Shown: in pieces, positions 8,753 through 19,857 of the stretch
Layout: each line of letters opens with the position of its first letter
Position numbering within the stretch: the stretch's first letter is position 1
NCBI RefSeq assembly: GCF_947632095.1
Contig: NZ_CANROA010000009.1
Location: forward strand, 1 to 63,288
DNA from: an uncultured Microbacterium sp.
GTDB taxonomy: Bacteria > Actinomycetota > Actinomycetes > Actinomycetales > Microbacteriaceae
Reading direction: 5' to 3'
DNA: 63,288 bases
The notes under the pieces: model-generated
The model's input: only the letters and a program-made list of their open reading frames with translations
Told to the model about the DNA's origin: nothing
Database searches by the model: none
Position numbers and translations under genes: made by a program

Positions 8753-9765
8753 TCTTCCAGCCCGTCCTCAACGTTTTCCTGCTGATCCTGCTGTTCACCC
8801 CGGTGCTCGCTCTCACCGTATGGCTGTTGGTCCGGGCGATCCGCACACCGGCCCCGGGCGCAGCCGGTCCGCTGATGTGGGCTCTGCGCATCGTCATGCT
8901 GCTCGCCGCCTTCGGCATGCTCCTGCGCCCCGGCATCCCCGGCGGAACCTCTCAGACCCTCGCGACCGACACCGACATCATCATCGTCCTCGATACGACC
9001 GCGAGCATCGCCGCGGAGGACTGGAACGGATCCGAGCAGCGTCTGGAGGGCGTGCGAGCCGATGTGCAATCAATCGTCGAGGAGTACCCCGGCGCGAGGT
9101 TCTCGCTCATCACCTTCGACGCCTCCGCCCAGCAGCGTCTGCCGTTGACGACCGATACGACCGCGCTGATCTCCGCCGTGGAGATCGTGCGGCCCGAGGT
9201 CACCGTGCAGTCGAAGGGCAGCTCCATCAGCATCGCGAGCACGATGCTGCAGGACGTCCTCTCCGCAGCCGCCGAATCCGCCCCCGACCGCTCACGCATG
9301 GTGTTCTACCTGGGCGACGGCGAGCAGACGATCAGCGATGAACCCGACTCGTTCTCCGGCAGCGCCGCCTACGTCGACGGCGGTGCCGTGTTCGGTTACG
9401 GCACGAGCGACGGCGGCCCCATGCGCATCACGACCGGGTCCTTCGATGCCGCGGACGGCGGCGTCGAATACATCGAATACCAGGGCCAGCAGGCACTGTC
9501 GGTCGTGGACGACGCGAACCTGCAGGCCATCGGCGCCGACCTCGGCATCCCCTATCTGCTGCGCAGCGCCGACACGGCGATCGAACTCCCCGAAGCCCCC
9601 ACGACGACGACCGACTACGCCGCATCCGGAGAGGTCGGCAACATCATCGAGCTGTACTGGATCTTCGCGCTCGTCATCATCGCGGCACTCGGTATCGAGA
9701 TCGCCCGGGCGACGGTTCTCCTCGCACGTATGCGCGGCGAGGCCATCCACGGAGGTGCCCGATGA
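8749..9765 (+). CDS. VWA-domain membrane protein 2
   Basis: 338 aa from a GTG start that overlaps the preceding stop (GTGA) with GGAGG at 8736-8740. Two N-terminal TM helices precede a VWA domain whose MIDAS reads DTTAS (DxTxS form), and a C-terminal TM helix (ELYWIFALVIIAALGIEIA) follows. It pairs with the preceding VWA gene in the manner of BatA/BatB. It overlaps the next gene by 4 nt (ATGA). Confidence 0.88.
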   Translation: MIFQPVLNVFLLILLFTPVLALTVWLLVRAIRTPAPGAAGPLMWALRIVMLLAAFGMLLRPGIPGGTSQTLATDTDIIIVLDTTASIAAEDWNGSEQRLEGVRADVQSIVEEYPGARFSLITFDASAQQRLPLTTDTTALISAVEIVRPEVTVQSKGSSISIASTMLQDVLSAAAESAPDRSRMVFYLGDGEQTISDEPDSFSGSAAYVDGGAVFGYGTSDGGPMRITTGSFDAADGGVEYIEYQGQQALSVVDDANLQAIGADLGIPYLLRSADTAIELPEAPTTTTDYAASGEVGNIIELYWIFALVIIAALGIEIARATVLLARMRGEAIHGGAR

Positions 9766-10517
9766 CGTTGGATGCCGCGACAGCCCTCCTCGCCTCGAAT
9801 CGCCGCCGGCGCAGCATCCGCCGCTGGGTCGCCATCGCGACCCTCCCCCTGACGCTCGCCGCCCTGCTCTTCGTCGGCAAACTGCTGAGCATGTACGCCT
9901 TCGCCCATCAGGCCGTCTCGACGTACGTCGTCGACGACTACGCCGGGTCGACCACGGCGGCGCAGGGCCAGGAGTTCCTCAACTGGTTCCAGCCTTTCAT
10001 CGCCCCGTACAACGTCGGCACGGCCCTCGCCGGCGCGGAAGACCTCGATACGGCGCGCACAAAACTGGAAGAAGCACTCCCCCTGGCCGCGGGCCTCGAA
10101 GTCTGCGCCGTGCACGTCAACCTCGCGATCGTCATCGAACGCCAGGGAGACGCCGCACTCGGCGACGGAGACGGCCCCGGAGCCGCCCAGCTCTACGGCG
10201 AAGCGCTCCTCGTGACCGCGCAGACGCCGAAGGAGTGCGAATCCGACGAGGCCGACGGGCAGTCCCCCGACCCCGACCGCAGCATGAGCGACACCCTCGA
10301 ACAGCTCCAGGAGCGCCTGCAGGAGAAGCAGCAGCAGAGCGAACAGCAGCAGGAGCAGCCCGATGACCAGGGCGGGGGCGAGCAGGAGCAACCGCAGCAG
10401 CCCCAACAGGACAAGCTCGACGAACTGCAACAGAAGCTCGAGCAGGGCGCCGAAGAGCGCCAGCAGCAGAACGGCGGCGACGAGGGTCCCGGCGGTGGAA
10501 CGGACAAGCCATGGTAG
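9762..10517 (+). CDS. TPR-like membrane protein with Gln/Glu-rich tail
   Basis: 251 aa. One TM helix (about 22-44) is followed by a region with TPR-like character (YNVGTALAGAEDLDTARTKLEEAL, then VHVNLAIVIERQGD), matching the BatC-like tetratricopeptide component in MoxR/VWA operons. The last roughly 85 residues are extremely rich in Gln and Glu and are predicted disordered or coiled. Translation is coupled to both neighbours: it overlaps the upstream gene by 4 nt and the downstream gene by 7 nt. The role is inferred only from context. Confidence 0.75.
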   Translation: MTLDAATALLASNRRRRSIRRWVAIATLPLTLAALLFVGKLLSMYAFAHQAVSTYVVDDYAGSTTAAQGQEFLNWFQPFIAPYNVGTALAGAEDLDTARTKLEEALPLAAGLEVCAVHVNLAIVIERQGDAALGDGDGPGAAQLYGEALLVTAQTPKECESDEADGQSPDPDRSMSDTLEQLQERLQEKQQQSEQQQEQPDDQGGGEQEQPQQPQQDKLDELQQKLEQGAEERQQQNGGDEGPGGGTDKPW

Positions 10518-11635
10518 AGCCCGACAAGCAGCGCTCCCGATACCTCGGCGGCACCGAGGGCGCACCTCCCGTCCCTCCCGCCGGCGGCTATCACGGCGCT
10601 CGGCGCACCGCCGCGCTCGTCGACCCGCGGGGCTTCCCGCTCCTCACGGCGGCACCGGCTGCCGAAGCATCCGCAGATCGCGCACCGGCGGAGAAGCGCG
10701 CGGCCGGTCCCCTCGGCTGGATCGCCCTCATCGCGGCGATCCTGTTCGTACTCGTGCTCCTGTCGATCCTCCTCAGCGGCGGCACTGACCTGCTCTACGG
10801 GATCACCCTGCTCGTGCTGCAGCTCGTCATCGTCGGAGTCGTGATCGCCGCCTGCCTCAGCCGACGCGGGCGGATGCTCGGAGGCATCGCCCTCACGATC
10901 ACCCTGCTGCTGAACATCGCCACCGTCGGCGGCATGAGCGCGCTGCAGACCTCTGCATCCGGCAACTATCAGGGCCAGAAGACCGAGGAGCAGAAATTCG
11001 CCGAGGCGTATCCCGGGATCCCCGGGGTCTCCGAGAGCACGGTACTCGCGCAGATGTCGCTCGAAGACGTACGTGCCGAGAGCGACGCCGCCCTCGCCGA
11101 CGTGCGCCAGCGGCTCAGTGAGAGGTACGGCTACACCTGGACGCAGTCGGGCGACGAGTCGCTGCGCAACGAACGCAACGGGCACGGCGGCGAATCCATG
11201 CTCGTCAGCTACACCTCGCAGAGCTGGATCACGAACGAACCGATCCAGGACTACACCCGCAAGATCGAGGTCATGAACGTCATCGAGGACGTCCTCGTCG
11301 AGCGCGGCATGTACAGCCTCTACTCGTTCAACGACCCCGCATCCAGCCTCGACGACACCATCCTCCAGCGCTTCTACGGAACCGCCGACCCCGAAACGCA
11401 GCACACCTGGGAGTGGTACACCGACAACTACCCCGACCCGATGCGGTTCTACGCGATCCTCTACGACCTCTCCAACGACCCGGCCGGCGAACTCGCCGCC
11501 GAACGTGAGGCCGAGACCGCGCAGAGCGGGGTGCCGATGGAAGGCCTGGAGATCTTCTTCCTCGCCCCCGAACTGCTCAGCGAGGACGACGCCGAGGAGT
11601 TCTCCGAACTGATGCAGGACTACGACGGGTTCTGA
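10511..11635 (+). CDS. Hypothetical membrane protein, last gene of the MoxR/VWA operon
   Basis: 374 aa, family not recognised. The first 68 residues are polar and Pro/Ala-rich. Three TM helices follow (about 69-150). The remaining soluble domain of about 220 residues is acidic and probably extracytoplasmic, with repeated Tyr/Trp-rich segments (SLYSFNDPASS, TWEWYTDNYPDPMRFY). It overlaps the upstream gene by 7 nt and ends at a strong double hairpin, so it is the terminal cistron. The acidic domain could be the substrate-recognition part of the system, but that is speculation. Confidence 0.7.
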   Translation: MVEPDKQRSRYLGGTEGAPPVPPAGGYHGARRTAALVDPRGFPLLTAAPAAEASADRAPAEKRAAGPLGWIALIAAILFVLVLLSILLSGGTDLLYGITLLVLQLVIVGVVIAACLSRRGRMLGGIALTITLLLNIATVGGMSALQTSASGNYQGQKTEEQKFAEAYPGIPGVSESTVLAQMSLEDVRAESDAALADVRQRLSERYGYTWTQSGDESLRNERNGHGGESMLVSYTSQSWITNEPIQDYTRKIEVMNVIEDVLVERGMYSLYSFNDPASSLDDTILQRFYGTADPETQHTWEWYTDNYPDPMRFYAILYDLSNDPAGELAAEREAETAQSGVPMEGLEIFFLAPELLSEDDAEEFSELMQDYDGF

Positions 11636-11720
11636 TGCGGGGTGCGCAGCGCATGCGCGCTGCGCACCCCGCATCACGAAGAACTGCCCGGCCCCTGGAC
11701 AGGGGCGCGGGCAGTTTTCC
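11634..11720. terminator. Double-hairpin bidirectional terminator
   Basis: Two consecutive hairpins lie between convergent genes. The first (11634-11675) is a perfect 19-bp stem with a 4-nt loop (ATGC) that begins inside the stop codon. The second (11682-11716) is a 16-17-bp stem with one bulge; its right arm ends in GCAGTT followed by a short T run on the + strand, and on the - strand its other side is also T-rich. It should stop transcription from both sides. Confidence 0.85.
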
Positions 11721-11733
11721 TCGTGCGTCAGAA

Positions 11734-14661
11734 CTACACGCTCTGGACGTCCGTCTCGTTCCGCTTGCGGCGTGCGAGGAGCACGACCGTCAGACCGATC
11801 AGCGCCAGTGCACCGGCGAGTCCCACGGCCCCCACGGAGGAGTCCAGACCCGTCGCAGGAAGCGGCGGCACCGGAACCAGCGGATGCTCCGTGCAGAGCG
11901 GGGAGTCCTCCGCGCAGACCGGGGTCTCGCCGGTCACCGCGATGACGTTCCCCAATAGGTGGTTGCCCTGCTGGTCGTAGTCCTTCGCGACGACAGCGTA
12001 CGTGACCGTCGCGCTGGCGCCGGAGGCGAGTTCACCCGTCACCCGGATCGTGTCGTCGACGGTCTCCGCTCGCAGCGGATCCGTTGCTGTCGGACCGTCG
12101 AGCAGCGTCGCGTCGTCGAGCACATCGGCCATGTGGTCGGTGTAGTCGATCTCGACTGCGGGAGCGCCCTCTTCACGCGCGCCGTTGGTGAATGTCAGCG
12201 TGTAAGTCACCCGCTCACCCGGGATGATCTCCGTCCCCGAAACAGGGTCGCTGCTCTTGACGACAGAGATCATCGAGACGTAGTTGATCGTGCATCGAGG
12301 ACGCTCGACGCTCGCGTCAACGCATTCTTCCGGGGTCGGCTGGTCCGCATCCAGAAGGAAGTTCCCCAGACGGTCATCGCCACGCGCACCATCGGGCTTC
12401 ACCGTCACACTGTATGTGACCGTGACGTAGTCGCTGGCGGGCAGGACTCCTTCGATGCTCATCCGACCGTCGACGATGGGCGATACGCTCAGCGCTGCGC
12501 TCGAGACCGTCGCCGCAGCGGTGATCTCGGCGTCGTCCAGGACTCCGCTGAGGTCATCCGCCATATCGACTCCGACAGGAGCGCGACCGACGTTCTCGAA
12601 GTGCAGCGTGTAGGTCGCCTCCGCTCCTGGTGCCAGAGACGTGCCGCTGGCGGGGTCGACCGTCTTCCACGCCATGAGTTCGCCGACGGGGTGCTCCGTG
12701 CAGGCGACGCCGGGGTCCGCGCAATCAGGGTCCTCCGTTCCCGTCGCAGCCACCAGGTTGCGGAGCATGTTGTCGCCCCGCTCCCCGTCGGGGTTGACCG
12801 TCACCACGTATGTCACCGTCACTGTCGCCCCAGGGGCGAGCATTCCCGTCACGCGAACGGTTCCGTTCGTGCCGGTGCTGGCGACGAGCGTCGGCGAATC
12901 ACTCTCGGCCGTTGCCGTCAAAGCCGCGTCGTCCAGGACACCGCTCAGATCATCGGAGAAGTCGACCTCCCCCGACGCTTCTCCCTCATTGGTGAAGGAA
13001 AGCGTGTACGTGATCTCCTGGCCGGCCTCCACCGCAGTGCCGGATGCCGGGTCAGCGCTCTTGGAGACGGCGAGGAGAGGCAAGGGTGTGCTCGTGCACA
13101 GGACGCTGTCCTCCGCGCACTCCGTCGGCGGTTCCTCACCGGCCGGCACAAGGTAGTTGTTCGCCACATTGTTGCCGCGCATGTCCGCCGCATTGACCGT
13201 GACGCTGTAAGTCACCGTCACCGTTGCTCCGGCCTCGAGATCACCTTCGACCGAGAAGCGCTCGTCGACGACCTCGGAGACGCTGAGCGCGGGGGACGAC
13301 GCTGCGGGAGCATCGGTCAGCGTGGCATCGTCGAGCACATCGGACAGGACGTCTTCGTGATCGACCACAGCGTTCGCTTCGCCCTGGTTGTCAAAGGTCA
13401 GCGTGTACGTCAACACGGTTCCCTCGCCGACCGGGTCGGTGCTCGCCGATACGGCCTTGCTCATCAGAATCCGACCGATGGGCGTGCTGGTGCAATCGGG
13501 CAGCTCCGCATCAGCAGGCTGACACGTCGGCACCTCCGGCACCACAGGAGGATTCTCCGGATCATTGACCATCAAGAAGTTCGCCGCGAGATCATCACCC
13601 CGCTCACCATCAGCGCGCACCACGACCTCATACGACACCGAAGCCGTCTCACCAGGATCCACAGAACCCGTCACCGAGATCCGTACACCCTCACGACTGA
13701 CCGTCAGAACATCCGACGACGGCTCGACCACAACATCAGCATCATCGAGAACATGCGTCAGATCATCCACCGAATCAACCGTCGCAGCAGCCTCACCATC
13801 ATTCGCGAAGAACAACGTATACGTCAGAACAGTCCCCGCAGCAACCGGGCTCTCCGACGCACTCACACTCTTCCACTGCGTCAGCAAAGGCACCGGGTTC
13901 TGGGTGCACGTCACTCCGACGTCTCCACACTGCGGATCCTCCGCGTTCGATGGAGCCAGGATGTTTCCGAGCACGTTGTCGCCGCGCTGGCCATCGGGGA
14001 GAACCGTCACGGTGTACGTGACCTCCTCCGTTTCACCGGCATCCAGCTGGCCCTCGATCAGAAGAAGATCGTCTGAGGTCAGCTCAGCGTCGAGAGACGG
14101 TCCGAAAGTCGGACCCGCTGCCAAGGACGCGTCATCGACCACACCAGCCAGATCGTCGACGTAGCTCACACGGCCTGCCGCATTCCCGGTGTTGCTGAAT
14201 GTCAGGGTGTACGTCACGTTCTGCCCCGGAGCGACAGCCTCACCGGATTCGGGATTCACCGATTTGACGGCATCAATCACAGGCATCGGCGTGCTCGTGC
14301 ACTCGGTACTGTCATCCGCGCACTGCTCGGGCGGTGTCGCCCCCGGCGGAACGAGGAAGTTGTTGGCGATGTGATTCCCTCGGTCCGCGGCCGCACGAAC
14401 GGTCACCTCATAGGTCACGGTCGCCGTCGCACCTGCAGCGAGCTCGCCACCCAGCGAGAATCGACCGTCAACGACTGCGCTGACGGTGACCGAGTCCGTG
14501 TCCGATTCCGGCTCGGACATCAGGTCGGCGTCGTCCAAGACGTCTGTGAGGACGTCCTCCCTCGACACGGATCCGGTGGCCTTGCCCGTGTTCGTCACCG
14601 TAACGGTGTAGCGAAGCACGACAGACTCCCCCTGCGACTCATGTCGCTCGTCTTCCGGCAC
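11734..14661 (-). CDS. Sortase-anchored repeat surface protein lacking a signal peptide
   Basis: 975 aa composed of seven tandem DUF11/DUF7507-like repeats of about 130 residues, each with a core such as VLTYTLTFDNQGEA, a VLDDA segment and a GDLEAGATVTVTYSV strand, and an inter-repeat Cys pair. The C-terminus is a full cell-wall sorting signal: LPATG, a hydrophobic helix and RRKRN. The N-terminus is abnormal. The ORF begins with GTG at 14661 in the middle of the first repeat, with no signal peptide and no ribosome binding site, and an in-frame TGA lies 17 codons upstream. Such proteins are exported adhesins or stalks; this copy probably cannot enter the Sec pathway. The product may be a decayed gene or the 3' part of a larger one. 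The third repeat (about 13480-13890) has different codon use. Confidence 0.8.
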   Translation of the reverse strand: MPEDERHESQGESVVLRYTVTVTNTGKATGSVSREDVLTDVLDDADLMSEPESDTDSVTVSAVVDGRFSLGGELAAGATATVTYEVTVRAAADRGNHIANNFLVPPGATPPEQCADDSTECTSTPMPVIDAVKSVNPESGEAVAPGQNVTYTLTFSNTGNAAGRVSYVDDLAGVVDDASLAAGPTFGPSLDAELTSDDLLLIEGQLDAGETEEVTYTVTVLPDGQRGDNVLGNILAPSNAEDPQCGDVGVTCTQNPVPLLTQWKSVSASESPVAAGTVLTYTLFFANDGEAAATVDSVDDLTHVLDDADVVVEPSSDVLTVSREGVRISVTGSVDPGETASVSYEVVVRADGERGDDLAANFLMVNDPENPPVVPEVPTCQPADAELPDCTSTPIGRILMSKAVSASTDPVGEGTVLTYTLTFDNQGEANAVVDHEDVLSDVLDDATLTDAPAASSPALSVSEVVDERFSVEGDLEAGATVTVTYSVTVNAADMRGNNVANNYLVPAGEEPPTECAEDSVLCTSTPLPLLAVSKSADPASGTAVEAGQEITYTLSFTNEGEASGEVDFSDDLSGVLDDAALTATAESDSPTLVASTGTNGTVRVTGMLAPGATVTVTYVVTVNPDGERGDNMLRNLVAATGTEDPDCADPGVACTEHPVGELMAWKTVDPASGTSLAPGAEATYTLHFENVGRAPVGVDMADDLSGVLDDAEITAAATVSSAALSVSPIVDGRMSIEGVLPASDYVTVTYSVTVKPDGARGDDRLGNFLLDADQPTPEECVDASVERPRCTINYVSMISVVKSSDPVSGTEIIPGERVTYTLTFTNGAREEGAPAVEIDYTDHMADVLDDATLLDGPTATDPLRAETVDDTIRVTGELASGASATVTYAVVAKDYDQQGNHLLGNVIAVTGETPVCAEDSPLCTEHPLVPVPPLPATGLDSSVGAVGLAGALALIGLTVVLLARRKRNETDVQSV

Positions 14662-14760
14662 AAACCATAGCGGATTTCCGCTGGGATCGCACTGCCTATT
14701 TTTTGCTGGTCAGCGCCAGTTCCGGAAACGGTCAATCATGCATGTTCCCGGCCTCGATAT

Positions 14761-14777
14761 GAAGTGCAGCTCACTTC
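14761..14777. repeat. Small inverted repeat GAAGTG-N5-CACTTC
   Basis: A perfect 6-bp inverted repeat with a 5-nt spacer in the AT-richer 178-bp gap between the headless surface protein and the hexosaminidase. It could be an operator for a lost promoter region, but no clear -35/-10 pair directs transcription into the surface-protein gene. Confidence 0.3.
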
Positions 14778-14793
14778 TTCACGCATAAACAGC

Positions 14794-14835
14794 GAGGCGG
14801 GGTGCGCAGCGCACGAACGCCGCACACCCCGCCTC
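14794..14835. terminator. Terminator hairpin behind the hexosaminidase gene
   Basis: The inverted repeat GAGGCGGGGTG ... CACCCCGCCTC (11-bp core, extended by CG pairs) lies just after the stop at 14840 on the - strand. Its core GGGGTGCGCAGCGC is shared with the terminator at 11634. No long U run follows. Confidence 0.6.
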
Positions 14836-14839
14836 ATGA

Positions 14840-17800
14840 TCAGTTCGTCGCTGCGCGACGACGTCGGACGAACAGGAACCCGGCCAGCAGGAGCAGGATG
14901 CCGGCGATGACGCCCCCGGTCACCTCGACGCCCGTGACCGCCAGGGATCCGTCGCCATCGGCGTTGCCGCCCGTGTTGCCTCCCGTAGCGCCGTCTCCCG
15001 GCTCCGCACCCGGCGTCTCTCCGGGCTCTGCGCCCGGCTCGCCGTCAGTTGCGAGAACCGTGATGTCGGCCGCGGCCGAGGCCGACGACGCCGCCCCCGA
15101 GACGACCAGCCGATACGCCCCCGCCGCGGTGTCGGCCGCGACCGGAACGGATGCTGCGAAAGCACCGTCCGCATCGGCCGCCACCGTCACCTCGACTGCA
15201 GAGGCGTGTGCCGACCGGGCCGCGCCGGGCGCGGCATCCACCGGCTCGAGCGCGAACGAGATGCCCTCACCGGGCGCGAAGCCGGCTCCGGAGACCTCGA
15301 TCTCCCCGCCCGCGCGCACCTCGGCGGAACCGATCTCGAGCGTTGTCTCATAGACGGGGAGCTCGGCGGCCGGGCCGGCCACGGCGAGCTCGCCGATCGT
15401 CGCCCACGGGTTGCCACCGATCTCGCTGAGAGCGACGAGCTTCACATAACGCGCCGACTGCGGGGCGAACGATGCGAGCTGCGCGTCACCGGAGTTCGCG
15501 AACGTCCCGGTCGCGACCGCGTCGCCCCATTCGCCGTCGATCGTCGACGCGGTGGCCGAGGCGTAGACCTCGTAGTCGGCGATGCGTCCGTTGACACCGC
15601 CCGATCCGGAGTACGAACGGCCGGTGTACCAAAGGCCGCAGATCGACTGCTCCTCGCCGAGGTCGACGACGATCGCGTGCGGATAGGGCGCATCGGAGGG
15701 CGACCACTGCGTGTGCCAGTAGGTGGCCGGGTCGCCGTCGATCGCCGCGGCGGCCGGACCGTTCGGCGCCGGCTCCCCGGTGGTCTGCTCGCTGGATACG
15801 TCGCTGATCGCGGCGGGACGGATGCTGTCGGCGCTGCACACCGCGGACGTGGAGACCGCGGCCGAGGCGATGACGGCGCCCGAAGCATCCACCATCTCGA
15901 AGGCCACGGAATCGGTCCCGCCGGATGCCGCGATGTTGTGCACGGTGAAGGCGACCTCGGTCGCCGCACCGGATTCGAGCGCATCGACCGCGACGGACGA
16001 CGGCAGCACGGTGAAGCCCGCGGCCGTTCCGGCCACGCGCACCGAGGCGCCCTCGACCGTCTCGGCGCGCATGTTGGTGATCGTGAACGACACATCGGTC
16101 GACGTGCCTGGCTCGAGCGAGATCGTCGCCGGCTTGGGCGTCATCGACACCTCTCCCACGGCCTCCCACACGGTGCGTCCCCAGTCGGCCGGGGTCTGCA
16201 CGACGCGACCATCGGCGACATCGGTGAATCCGGCGCCGGCGACGGGAACATCGACGAGTCCGTCCGAGATCGAGACGAACTGCTGACTGGCGGCGTTGCG
16301 CAGGGTGAATCCGCCATCGGCCTCGCGCACCTCCCAGCGCTGGATCGTCGTGTCGGAGCAGGCCGCGACCCGCAGGTCGGCCCCGATCCCGACCGGGACG
16401 TTCAAACGCATCGTGCCGTCACGGGCGATGTCGACGCATCGACCGTCGGGGGCGGTGATCGTGTAGTAGCCGTCGGCGGTCTGCGCGAAGGTCAGGGCGG
16501 TTCCGGCATCCGAGATCTCGAGCCGTCCCCCGTCCGTCACCGAGAGCGCACCGGCATCGCTGCTCAGCGTGAACGCGCCCTCGGGCAGCGGGTGACGCTC
16601 GCCGTCATCCCACAGGGGTGCGTGGCCGATCGTGTCCATCGCCGCGCGGAAGCCGTCGAAGGTGTCCCACGGGCGCGACGCCGACCAGGTCGACTGCGCG
16701 ACGAACCGCAGCGGCTCGAACATCCGCTCCTCGGTGGTGTTCTCCGCCTCGCCGGGGGTGCCGCCGTCGGGCCAGATGCTCATGCGCGCGCCGAGGATCG
16801 CCTCGGTGCCGCTGGTGACCTTCTGCCCGTAGAACTGCTCGGGAGTCCAGCCCTGGTCATAGAGCGCACGGCTGTTGATCCCGTAGCCGTCGCGCACCAT
16901 GTACAGCGAGTTCGAGATGTTGTTGACCGTGTGGCCCCAGTCGATGAACTGCTGCGGACGGATCGACGACCCCGCCTGGTTCCAGTGCTCGACGATGATG
17001 TCGGTGTCGAAGCGCACAAAGGCGTTGTCGGCCATGACGCCGTCGTTCCAGATGCGCAGCGTCTTGCCCTGCGCCTTCACATAGTCGTTGACCTTGTTCA
17101 CGTACCAGGCGACGACGTCGTTCTCCGTCGCACCCTCACCGAACTGCTCCTGGGCGAACTGCTTGATCTGCGGGTAGTTGGCATATCCGCTGCCGAGCAT
17201 GTACTCGTCGACGCCCATGTGCCAGTACTCGCTGTCGAACGCCTCGAAGTACTCGTCGATCAGGTCGGTGTAGAAGTCGAACGAGGCATCCTTCGTGATG
17301 TCCATGCGGACCTCGTCCTTGGCGCCCGTGTTCTCGTTCGTCAGCTGCAGCTCCGGCAGGTTCTCCAGCCAGATCTCCATGTGGCCGGGCGAGTTGATCT
17401 CGGGAATCACGTCGATCCCGTGGGCCTTCGCCTTCTCGACGAGCCCCCGGATGTCGTCCTTCGTGTAGTACGACCAGGTGTTCGTCTCGGGGTAGCCGTC
17501 GACCTTCAGCTTCAGCTCGACCAGCATCGTGTTGAGCTTCAGGAAGCCCATCTCCTCGATGAGTCGATCGATGAAGTCGGTCGAGATGTTGATGACGCAG
17601 GCGCAGACCGTGACGCCCCGCTCCTCGTAAGCGGGCACATCGATGACCGACCCCTGCGGGAGCTCGCTCTGCTGGGTGAGCATCTGCACGACGGTGCGGG
17701 TGCCGTAGAAGATTCCGGCGGGGTCGGCGGCGGTGATGACGATGCTGTCGTCGATCTCGAGCTCGTAGCCCTCGTCGCCGAGGTCGTCACGGTCCGCATC

Positions 17801-18139
17801 GATGGTGAAACGAATGTCGCCGTCGCCTCCCTCCGCGATGCTCGCATCGGTGTACTGGGTGGCGAGTTCATCGCGCAGGATGCCGGCGATGGCATCCATG
17901 CGCTCGGACTCGGATGCTGCGCCGCCATCGCCGGGCGCGATCGTGATGTCGGATGCCGCGGAGAAGGTGCCGCCGGAGGACTCCCACCCGTCGATCGAGG
18001 GGATGACATCGGGCAGGTCGACCGCGGCGGCGGCGGGACCAGCCACGGCGAGGGTGCCGAGTGCGAGAGCGGCGGAGGCGACGCCGGCGACCAGGAGCCG
18101 GGGAAGACGTCGGCGGGGTGGGGAGTTCAGGTGGGTCAC
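14840..18139 (-). CDS. Secreted cell-wall GH20 beta-N-acetylhexosaminidase, multidomain
   Basis: 1099 aa. A signal peptide (RRLPRLLVAGVASAALALGTLA, cleavage near AAA-AV) is followed by a GH20b-like N-domain, then the GH20 barrel (about 170-520) with the catalytic Asp-Glu pair in WHMGVDEYM (about D311/E312). Then come a ricin-like lectin segment (DGRCVDI, IQRWEV), an NPCBM/NEW3-like beta domain, an F5/8C discoidin domain (YWHTQWSP, ARYVKL), an Ig-like domain, a Gly-rich linker, and LAVTG plus a hydrophobic helix and RRRR, a class E sorting signal. It probably hydrolyses GlcNAc/GalNAc residues from chitin-like or mucin-like glycans at the cell surface. The GTG at 18139 is chosen for AGAAGGA 6 nt upstream. 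It is divergent from argG. Confidence 0.92.
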   Translation of the reverse strand: MTHLNSPPRRRLPRLLVAGVASAALALGTLAVAGPAAAAVDLPDVIPSIDGWESSGGTFSAASDITIAPGDGGAASESERMDAIAGILRDELATQYTDASIAEGGDGDIRFTIDADRDDLGDEGYELEIDDSIVITAADPAGIFYGTRTVVQMLTQQSELPQGSVIDVPAYEERGVTVCACVINISTDFIDRLIEEMGFLKLNTMLVELKLKVDGYPETNTWSYYTKDDIRGLVEKAKAHGIDVIPEINSPGHMEIWLENLPELQLTNENTGAKDEVRMDITKDASFDFYTDLIDEYFEAFDSEYWHMGVDEYMLGSGYANYPQIKQFAQEQFGEGATENDVVAWYVNKVNDYVKAQGKTLRIWNDGVMADNAFVRFDTDIIVEHWNQAGSSIRPQQFIDWGHTVNNISNSLYMVRDGYGINSRALYDQGWTPEQFYGQKVTSGTEAILGARMSIWPDGGTPGEAENTTEERMFEPLRFVAQSTWSASRPWDTFDGFRAAMDTIGHAPLWDDGERHPLPEGAFTLSSDAGALSVTDGGRLEISDAGTALTFAQTADGYYTITAPDGRCVDIARDGTMRLNVPVGIGADLRVAACSDTTIQRWEVREADGGFTLRNAASQQFVSISDGLVDVPVAGAGFTDVADGRVVQTPADWGRTVWEAVGEVSMTPKPATISLEPGTSTDVSFTITNMRAETVEGASVRVAGTAAGFTVLPSSVAVDALESGAATEVAFTVHNIAASGGTDSVAFEMVDASGAVIASAAVSTSAVCSADSIRPAAISDVSSEQTTGEPAPNGPAAAAIDGDPATYWHTQWSPSDAPYPHAIVVDLGEEQSICGLWYTGRSYSGSGGVNGRIADYEVYASATASTIDGEWGDAVATGTFANSGDAQLASFAPQSARYVKLVALSEIGGNPWATIGELAVAGPAAELPVYETTLEIGSAEVRAGGEIEVSGAGFAPGEGISFALEPVDAAPGAARSAHASAVEVTVAADADGAFAASVPVAADTAAGAYRLVVSGAASSASAAADITVLATDGEPGAEPGETPGAEPGDGATGGNTGGNADGDGSLAVTGVEVTGGVIAGILLLLAGFLFVRRRRAATN

Positions 18140-18195
18140 GGAATTCCTTCTGCTGGGGACGGTCATCGTCCGCTCGCGCCTCAGCGCGCGAGTCA

Positions 18196-19788
<1,593 letters not shown>

Positions 19789-19797
19789 ACACCCTTC

Positions 19798-19830
19798 GCG
19801 CGCCCTGATCCCCCGAAGGATCGGGGCGCG
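19798..19830 (+). terminator. argG terminator hairpin
   Basis: A GC-rich stem (GCGCGCCCTGATC / GATCGGGGCGCGC, one mismatch) with an 8-nt loop lies 10 bp after the argG stop. It is followed by CCCTCTTCG, a weak U-rich tail. Confidence 0.6.
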
Positions 19831-19857
19831 CGCCCTCTTCGCCCGAAAGAGCTTTCA

